NCBI GenBank assembly: GCA_009774625.1
Contig: VSOB01000084.1
Location: forward strand, 1-9,722
Direction: 5' to 3'
Length of the DNA stretch: 9,722 bases
DNA from: Lachnospiraceae bacterium
GTDB lineage: Bacteria > Bacillota > Clostridia > Lachnospirales > Lachnospiraceae
Positions 4,735-9,722 of the stretch are shown here, piece after piece. Below the pieces are notes generated by a model that saw nothing but the letters and a program-made list of their open reading frames with translations, was not told the DNA's origin and searched no databases. Each line of letters begins with the position of its first letter. Position 1 is the first letter of the stretch. The position numbers and the translations under genes were made by a program.

Positions 4735-7700
4735 TCAGTCTTTTGCCATTGCTTTAAATCTTGTTACATTGCCCTGCTCCAGCAGATACCCTTCCCACTG
4801 TCCCAGCGCCTGTTTTTTCTGCGGACCTGACTGTTCTGCATGAAAGACCGGATACGAAATCAGGCTGCCGCCCAGCAAAACAGCCGTATTCTCTCTGGCC
4901 ATCAGCATGCATACCGCCTCTCCCTGTCCGCACAGACGGCTGAATACATCCGCATCTTCTGCGATATAAAGATATACCTCCAGTCCTTTCCCCAGCCGGA
5001 TCACTGCTTCCATACGTTTGATTGTCTGCTCCTCCAACTGGTCAAATGCCTGTTTGTAACCGTCCACAAAAATGGCAATCGGATCAAACCCCGCATCTTT
5101 GTTCTGATCGTGTCTGTTTTTTCGTTCCTGCAGCAGAGGAACCAACTCCTTCATATATGTATCGAAAGCCCCCGCTTCCGTCATATACCGGCATCTGTCC
5201 TCCCCTGCCAGCTCTCCTGCCATACACTGCGTATCCAGATAAGCGATCTGCACCTTTTCCTGTCCAAGCGACTGCTTTGCCAGAACCTGCATCATATTGC
5301 TTTTCCCGCTTCCGCACATCCCCACAACCGGAAGATAATGTGCCCTTGTCTGTGCCAGACATACCGGCTCCACATACTGTGCGGAAAGCCCCAGTGTGAT
5401 CCCTTCCCCCAAAGCCATACCATATGGGATACGGTCAGGCAGCAGCGGTATCGGCGCTGCCTTTTTTCCTTTCCATTCTCTGCTCATCTGCCCGGCCAGG
5501 CTGCGGATATAAGCCGTCCGCTCTCCCTCGCCTGCGCCTCCGTCAGGCAGCGCTGTCTGAAACTCCAGCGGCGGATTGCCTTTCACCAGGCCCCGTCCAT
5601 CTTTATTTTCCGGCTCCAGCCCGCCTGTTTTTCCCACAATACTCTGATAATCTGACCGATCCGACAGATTCAGAGCCACAGCCATCTTGATGTTCTGATG
5701 AATGCGAAATCCCAGCGTCATGGTATTGCCGGCTGTCACCAGAAAATACATGCCATAACTGCCGCCCTCTCTGGTAAACCGGATAAAGAATCCGTCCAAC
5801 TCCGGATAAAGCTGCAGTACAGGGGCAAAATTGTCCAGAACCAACACGATATACGGCATCTTCTCCCCTGTCTCCTGCCGGTATGCCTGCAGGCTTCCCA
5901 CACCGGCCTTTGAAAACTTTTCTTTTCTCTCTTTCAGTTTCCGCTCCAGGAGCTGCACCAGCTTTTCGATTTTCTCATCCTCATTGTCGTTTGCCACACC
6001 GCCTACATGAGGAAATTCCCTGAATATTCCCAGGCTCCAGCTTCCAAAATCCATCAGATAAAGATTGACCGCTTCCGGAGAATAGGTTTTTATCATAGAC
6101 AATATCACAGTCTGCAGTAAAGTTGTCTTGCCGGTTCCGGGCGCACCGAACACGGCCATATGTCCGTCTTTTGTAAAATCAAAGGTAAGCGGATACTGGC
6201 TCTGCGCCGCAGGATCGTCGATCAGGCCGACAACAGGCCGGAGTCCCTCTTCCTCCTGCTCCTGCCATATGCCATTTTGATAAGCGGAATTTTGTATCTC
6301 CTCCAGACAGATCCGATCCGCCAGTCTGGGCAGCCAGATCTGCTTTGCACTTTGACTTTTACTGCGCTTCGCAGTTTCCTTCAGATAGGAGACAATTTCG
6401 GAAATCTCTGTCCGTTCCGATACAAATGCCTGTTCTTTCTCTTCATTTTCATAATATGTACGGTGGCCGTTTTCTTCCACCACAGCCACCCGCTGGCCGG
6501 CCGTGGACTGGTTTTCAAGATCCGGCCGGTAAACCGCGCCGCTGTAATAAGACTGTATCAGCTCATAGATCTCATCCTCGCCTACCTGGATATAAGCCCG
6601 TCCCGGTACAGTGATCCCGGCAGCATCCCCATGATGCAGCATTTCCCTGCTGTCCGAAACACTCGCCACTTTGAGACACCAGCGGAATCTTGTATTGGCG
6701 TACATCTTATCATCCACCACACCCGCCGGCTTCTGAGTCAGCAAAACAGCAAACACACCAAGTGTCCGGCCAATGGCAAAAATCCGATCTGTCACTGTCA
6801 TAAAATCCGGAAACTGTATTTTGAACTCCGCAAATTCATCGATTACCACAAACAGATAGGACAACGGTTCCTGTGCCCCGCCTGCCCGCTGCAGCTTCAG
6901 ATAATCATTGATATTCTTCACACCATATCGATCCAGCAGTTCTTTTCTTCTGGACAGCTCATTTTCCAGTGCGATCAGGTTTCTCTGTATTTTATTGTCC
7001 AGATCAGATATCGTACCCGCCAGATGGGGCAGGTCCGCAAAGGGCAGAAGCAGGCCCGTCCCTTTAAAATCAATCAGCACAAACGAAACATCTGCCGGGG
7101 AAAATTTCAGCGCCATCGACAAAATCCAGGATTGTACCATCTCCGACTTACCGGATCCTGTCATACCGGCCACAAGTCCATGAGGGCCATATTTTTTCTC
7201 ATGAATATCAAATAAAAAGGCATCTCCGTCTGCTTTCACACCAATGGGTACAGCCATAGATTCATACACCGCAGAGGATGCCCACCTTTGCTCTGCATGC
7301 AATTCCTGCGGCGTATGGACTCCGTAACCTTCCAGAAAAGTCACGCAGGCCGGCAGCGCGCTGCCTGCCCCGCTTCCCAAAAGCCGCACAGGCGCCATAT
7401 TTCTTGCAAAGCGTTCGCAATACGTTTCCCCAAAGGAATCGATCCGGAATCTTTGTTTCCGGTTCATATCCCGCTTCTGTATCATCATTCCCGATCCGTG
7501 CTTCACTTCGATCATGGCATTGCATTCTTTGGGAAGCCGATGCATTTCGTCATACAGGAAAATAGCGCCTGCACCGATATCCTCTTCATTCAGAAGATAT
7601 TTCATAATGGACTGGTTTTCTGCATATGCCATCTCGGTAAACACAAAGAGATAATAAGGAGCACATACGACTTCCTCCTTGTCCGCCATACTCCGTGTTT

Positions 7701-9180
7701 TGAAAACCTCTTCCAGTTCTTTCAGCAGCGCATCGGCCCCTTTTCCCGTACTGCTGATATACCGCCGCTCTCTGTTGCCATCAAAGCAATGCGGCAGCCA
7801 CTTGACCCATTCCCACCGCCGCGCCTCTTTTCCGGAATAGACCACCACAAGTTTCAGTTCTTCATAAGAGTGATGGGCCGTGGCCTGAATGATCATATTT
7901 TCTGCCAGCCGGACAGCCGCTTCCCGTTCTCCGATGATTCCCACCAGTCTTTCTGTCCTGACATCGCAGACCAGAGGAATATCCTGTATTGTCTGTGCCT
8001 TGGCTTCAATCTCCTTTGCCCGTTCCAGCAAAGGATCCTGTTCCATCGTAAACCCTTTTTGCTGACCCTTGACAGTAAAGCTGATATTCCCTTCGCCTAC
8101 ACCCAGCCGCAGACTCATAAAATCCGAATCCGAAGCGCACCGGTTCCACAGTCTGGCATCCCGTGTTTCCAACAGCCCAAGGCATTCCGACGGAGAAGGA
8201 TTTTCAAGCTGCATGGCTACCAACTGTCTGCTTTTCAGCGTCCGGATCTCTTTTTCCACTCCATCCAGCCAGACATTGTACTGTTTTTCCCGCTCCGTAA
8301 TCCGCTCCTGATATTTCCTTTTCTGCTTTTTCTGGCTGCTTATCGATAATGTCACCGTTACAAGAGACATGGGAATGGTAAAAAGCAGCATGGACGGACT
8401 CATCACAGACAGCCCCACCATACAAATCATAACAATTGCCATCACCACCGGGGACGCAATGGTCTGCATCACACTGCTCTCCGGCGCCGATGCTGCCTGA
8501 GGCGGATTCTGAATCTCTATCACATCTTCCGGAAGCTCCCTTCGCAGCCGGGGTGCACAACTGAACCAGTGAGGATAACCGCTCTGCCGCTCTGTCACTT
8601 CCTCTTCTTCTGCGTCACAAACGGTCAATACGCCCTGACGGAAGCGAATATCGAAACTGCCTACCGCAATCAAATCCCCTTCTTTTAAGGCTTCGGGTTC
8701 CCGGATTCTCCTGCCGTTTAAAAATGTACCATTCAGACTTTGGTTGTCTGCCAACAGATACGAGGCGCCATCCCATGTAATCACCGCATGCTGCCTGGAT
8801 ATATTGTTGCCCTTCAGTATCAGATCACATTGTGCTCCCCTGCCGATGACAGTTTTCTCCCGCTCTGCCATATCCAGAGACTGGGTGCTTCCCATACTTT
8901 TTTCAAAAACAGAGACAGCGATTTTTTTCTCCTGATTCAAAATGAAAATATCGCCGTCTTTTATCTCCCGTTCCGTCCGGACTACAGTCTTGTCCGGACT
9001 TTCTGCAAACCATTTTCCGTTTCTTATGTACAGCAGAAGATGTGCTGCCATGATACATCCATCCCCGCTTTCAATCCGGCAGTCATCCTCCCTCCCGCTG
9101 CCTACAGAAAGTCTGTCTCTTCCTGTCAGGGAAATATCCTGAATTTTTTCTTCTTCATAAACCCGCACCCGGTATTCCAT
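4735..9180 (-). CDS. essC: EssC, type VII secretion motor ATPase (FtsK/SpoIIIE family)
   Basis: At 1481 residues this matches the usual length of EssC, the hexameric membrane motor of T7SSb. Residues 1-90 form a divergent FHA-like domain. Residues 110-181 form a canonical FHA domain (IGRGAQCDL, NISRQHAVI, SLNGTFLNG). Residues 239-281 are two membrane segments, followed by a charged coiled stretch (282-320). Three ATPase domains follow: D1 with Walker A GMTGSGKS (672-679) and Walker B LFVVIDEF (776-783); D2 with GAPGTGKT (1012-1019) and IVLVLDNF (1111-1118); D3 with GMCGSGKS (1287-1294) and IAIFVDGY (1368-1375). All three keep the P-loop lysine; only D1 keeps the Asp-Glu pair. The ATG at 9180 has AGGGAG upstream. 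It follows an FHA membrane protein and precedes the effector module, so it probably recognises those substrates through its C-terminal domains. Confidence 0.97.
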   Translation of the reverse strand: MEYRVRVYEEEKIQDISLTGRDRLSVGSGREDDCRIESGDGCIMAAHLLLYIRNGKWFAESPDKTVVRTEREIKDGDIFILNQEKKIAVSVFEKSMGSTQSLDMAEREKTVIGRGAQCDLILKGNNISRQHAVITWDGASYLLADNQSLNGTFLNGRRIREPEALKEGDLIAVGSFDIRFRQGVLTVCDAEEEEVTERQSGYPHWFSCAPRLRRELPEDVIEIQNPPQAASAPESSVMQTIASPVVMAIVMICMVGLSVMSPSMLLFTIPMSLVTVTLSISSQKKQKRKYQERITEREKQYNVWLDGVEKEIRTLKSRQLVAMQLENPSPSECLGLLETRDARLWNRCASDSDFMSLRLGVGEGNISFTVKGQQKGFTMEQDPLLERAKEIEAKAQTIQDIPLVCDVRTERLVGIIGEREAAVRLAENMIIQATAHHSYEELKLVVVYSGKEARRWEWVKWLPHCFDGNRERRYISSTGKGADALLKELEEVFKTRSMADKEEVVCAPYYLFVFTEMAYAENQSIMKYLLNEEDIGAGAIFLYDEMHRLPKECNAMIEVKHGSGMMIQKRDMNRKQRFRIDSFGETYCERFARNMAPVRLLGSGAGSALPACVTFLEGYGVHTPQELHAEQRWASSAVYESMAVPIGVKADGDAFLFDIHEKKYGPHGLVAGMTGSGKSEMVQSWILSMALKFSPADVSFVLIDFKGTGLLLPFADLPHLAGTISDLDNKIQRNLIALENELSRRKELLDRYGVKNINDYLKLQRAGGAQEPLSYLFVVIDEFAEFKIQFPDFMTVTDRIFAIGRTLGVFAVLLTQKPAGVVDDKMYANTRFRWCLKVASVSDSREMLHHGDAAGITVPGRAYIQVGEDEIYELIQSYYSGAVYRPDLENQSTAGQRVAVVEENGHRTYYENEEKEQAFVSERTEISEIVSYLKETAKRSKSQSAKQIWLPRLADRICLEEIQNSAYQNGIWQEQEEEGLRPVVGLIDDPAAQSQYPLTFDFTKDGHMAVFGAPGTGKTTLLQTVILSMIKTYSPEAVNLYLMDFGSWSLGIFREFPHVGGVANDNEDEKIEKLVQLLERKLKERKEKFSKAGVGSLQAYRQETGEKMPYIVLVLDNFAPVLQLYPELDGFFIRFTREGGSYGMYFLVTAGNTMTLGFRIHQNIKMAVALNLSDRSDYQSIVGKTGGLEPENKDGRGLVKGNPPLEFQTALPDGGAGEGERTAYIRSLAGQMSREWKGKKAAPIPLLPDRIPYGMALGEGITLGLSAQYVEPVCLAQTRAHYLPVVGMCGSGKSNMMQVLAKQSLGQEKVQIAYLDTQCMAGELAGEDRCRYMTEAGAFDTYMKELVPLLQERKNRHDQNKDAGFDPIAIFVDGYKQAFDQLEEQTIKRMEAVIRLGKGLEVYLYIAEDADVFSRLCGQGEAVCMLMARENTAVLLGGSLISYPVFHAEQSGPQKKQALGQWEGYLLEQGNVTRFKAMAKD

Positions 9181-9236
9181 CTCTGTTCTCCCTTATCTGT
9201 CTGTAACTGCCCAAACCTGTCCCCATCCGGCCGGAC

Positions 9237-9722
9237 CTACTCCAGGATCTGGAATTTCAATTGTGTCCGGCCCAGTTTAATGACATCATCTGTCACAAGC
9301 CCTGCAGGCTCAACGGTGATCTTTTTTCCGTTTACATAGGTTCCATTGCTGGATCCTTCATCGGATATGAAAAATTCATTCCCCCATCTGCGTATCCTGC
9401 AATGTTTTTTGGAAACCGTTTTATCATACCGGATACACACATCGCAACAGGACTCATCTTTTCCGACAACGATTTCGGAATCTATCATTTTCCGGAATAC
9501 TGCCCCGCCTTCCCCCATATCCATCAGCGCAACCAGTCCTTTGATCCCTTCTTGCTCCCACATAAAAGTGGTTTTTTCATCCTCCATACCTGACATATGA
9601 TTCAAAATCACAGTTCTGTCATCTTCCGGCTCCTCCTGCCCTTTCTTCTCTTCCCCGCCGGCTTTTTTCTTTTTTCCTGCCACAAAAAAGAAAATGATGC
9701 AGGCCGGCACCAGTATCACCGC
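9237..9722 (-). CDS. Membrane protein with cytosolic C-terminal FHA domain (5' end beyond window)
   Basis: The reading frame is open to the window edge. A GTG at 9719 is the first in-frame start-like codon, but no ribosome site is visible, so this is treated as the C-terminal part of a longer protein. Numbering from that GTG, residues 2-15 are a membrane segment followed by KKKK, which by the positive-inside rule puts the rest in the cytosol. Residues 21-60 are acidic and polar, with DDRTVIL and EKTTFMW. Residues 83-160 are an FHA domain: VVGKDESCCDV (Lys in place of the usual Arg), VSKKHCRIRR, SSNGTYVNGKKI and DDVIKLGRTQLKF. FHA domains bind phosphothreonine peptides. Position just before essC and the distant kinase and phosphatase suggest a signalling or assembly partner of the secretion machine. 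The part outside may be an extracytoplasmic domain. Confidence 0.88.
   Translation of the reverse strand, partial: AVILVPACIIFFFVAGKKKKAGGEEKKGQEEPEDDRTVILNHMSGMEDEKTTFMWEQEGIKGLVALMDMGEGGAVFRKMIDSEIVVGKDESCCDVCIRYDKTVSKKHCRIRRWGNEFFISDEGSSNGTYVNGKKITVEPAGLVTDDVIKLGRTQLKFQILE

Noticed and set aside
6160..8349. Long plus-strand reading frames opposite essC
   Set aside because: They are antisense to a gene with clear domain motifs, have low-complexity compositions rich in His, Pro, Ser and Arg, and lack convincing ribosome sites or recognisable motifs.
9226..9235. Perfect 10-base palindrome TCCGGCCGGA in the gap before essC
   Set aside because: It is short, has no loop, has no second copy or promoter nearby, and could arise by chance in GC-rich sequence.
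1..9722. CRISPR arrays, tRNA or rRNA genes, insertion sequences, attachment sites
   Set aside because: No direct-repeat arrays, cloverleaf sequences, transposase motifs or terminal inverted repeats were seen; nearly all the window is coding on the minus strand.

Overview
The window carries part of a Firmicutes-type (T7SSb) type VII secretion locus. Every gene I can support lies on the minus strand, so the operon reads from the right edge to the left. AGGAGG-type ribosome sites, one TTG start, moderate GC, and a kinase, PP2C and FHA set beside an EssC with three ATPase domains suggest a gut-type Clostridia, probably Lachnospiraceae. The lineage is an inference from style, not from a marker gene.

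Layout in transcription order: (1) 9722-9237, the C-terminal part of a membrane protein ending in a cytosolic FHA domain, cut by the window edge; (2) 9180-4735, EssC, the 1481-residue motor ATPase; (3) 4705-3881, an unrecognised soluble 274-residue protein; (4) 3866-3579 and 3569-3273, two small WXG100-type helical-hairpin proteins; (5) 3247-1922, a 441-residue protein with a secretion-type helical N-terminus, a glycine/alanine-rich middle and a C-terminal domain that reads like a papain/C39-type cysteine peptidase; (6) 1850-1554, a third WXG100 protein, close to the second; (7) 1542-1294, a YukD/EsaB ubiquitin-like protein; (8) 1250-363, a PP2C phosphatase with a C-terminal membrane anchor; (9) 340-1, the N-lobe of a Hanks-type Ser/Thr kinase, cut by the left edge. 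No intergenic gap exceeds 71 bases. I see no convincing promoter or terminator, and several stop codons overlap the next ribosome site, so the set is probably one transcript starting to the right of the window.

How the parts may work together: EssC powers export of the WXG100 proteins and, by inference, of the 441-residue candidate effector. The two small WXG100 genes just before the effector resemble the partner-then-toxin order of LXG effector cassettes, and the 274-residue protein could be their chaperone or adaptor. The kinase and phosphatase at one end and the two FHA proteins at the other form a writer, eraser and reader set for threonine phosphorylation, so secretion may be gated by phosphorylation. 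EsaA, EssA and EssB are not in the window.

The most interesting points are the cysteine-peptidase candidate effector without an adjacent recognisable immunity gene, the phospho-signalling set built into the secretion operon, a TT motif ahead of the FHA domain that could be a phospho-switch, and the unidentified 274-residue protein.
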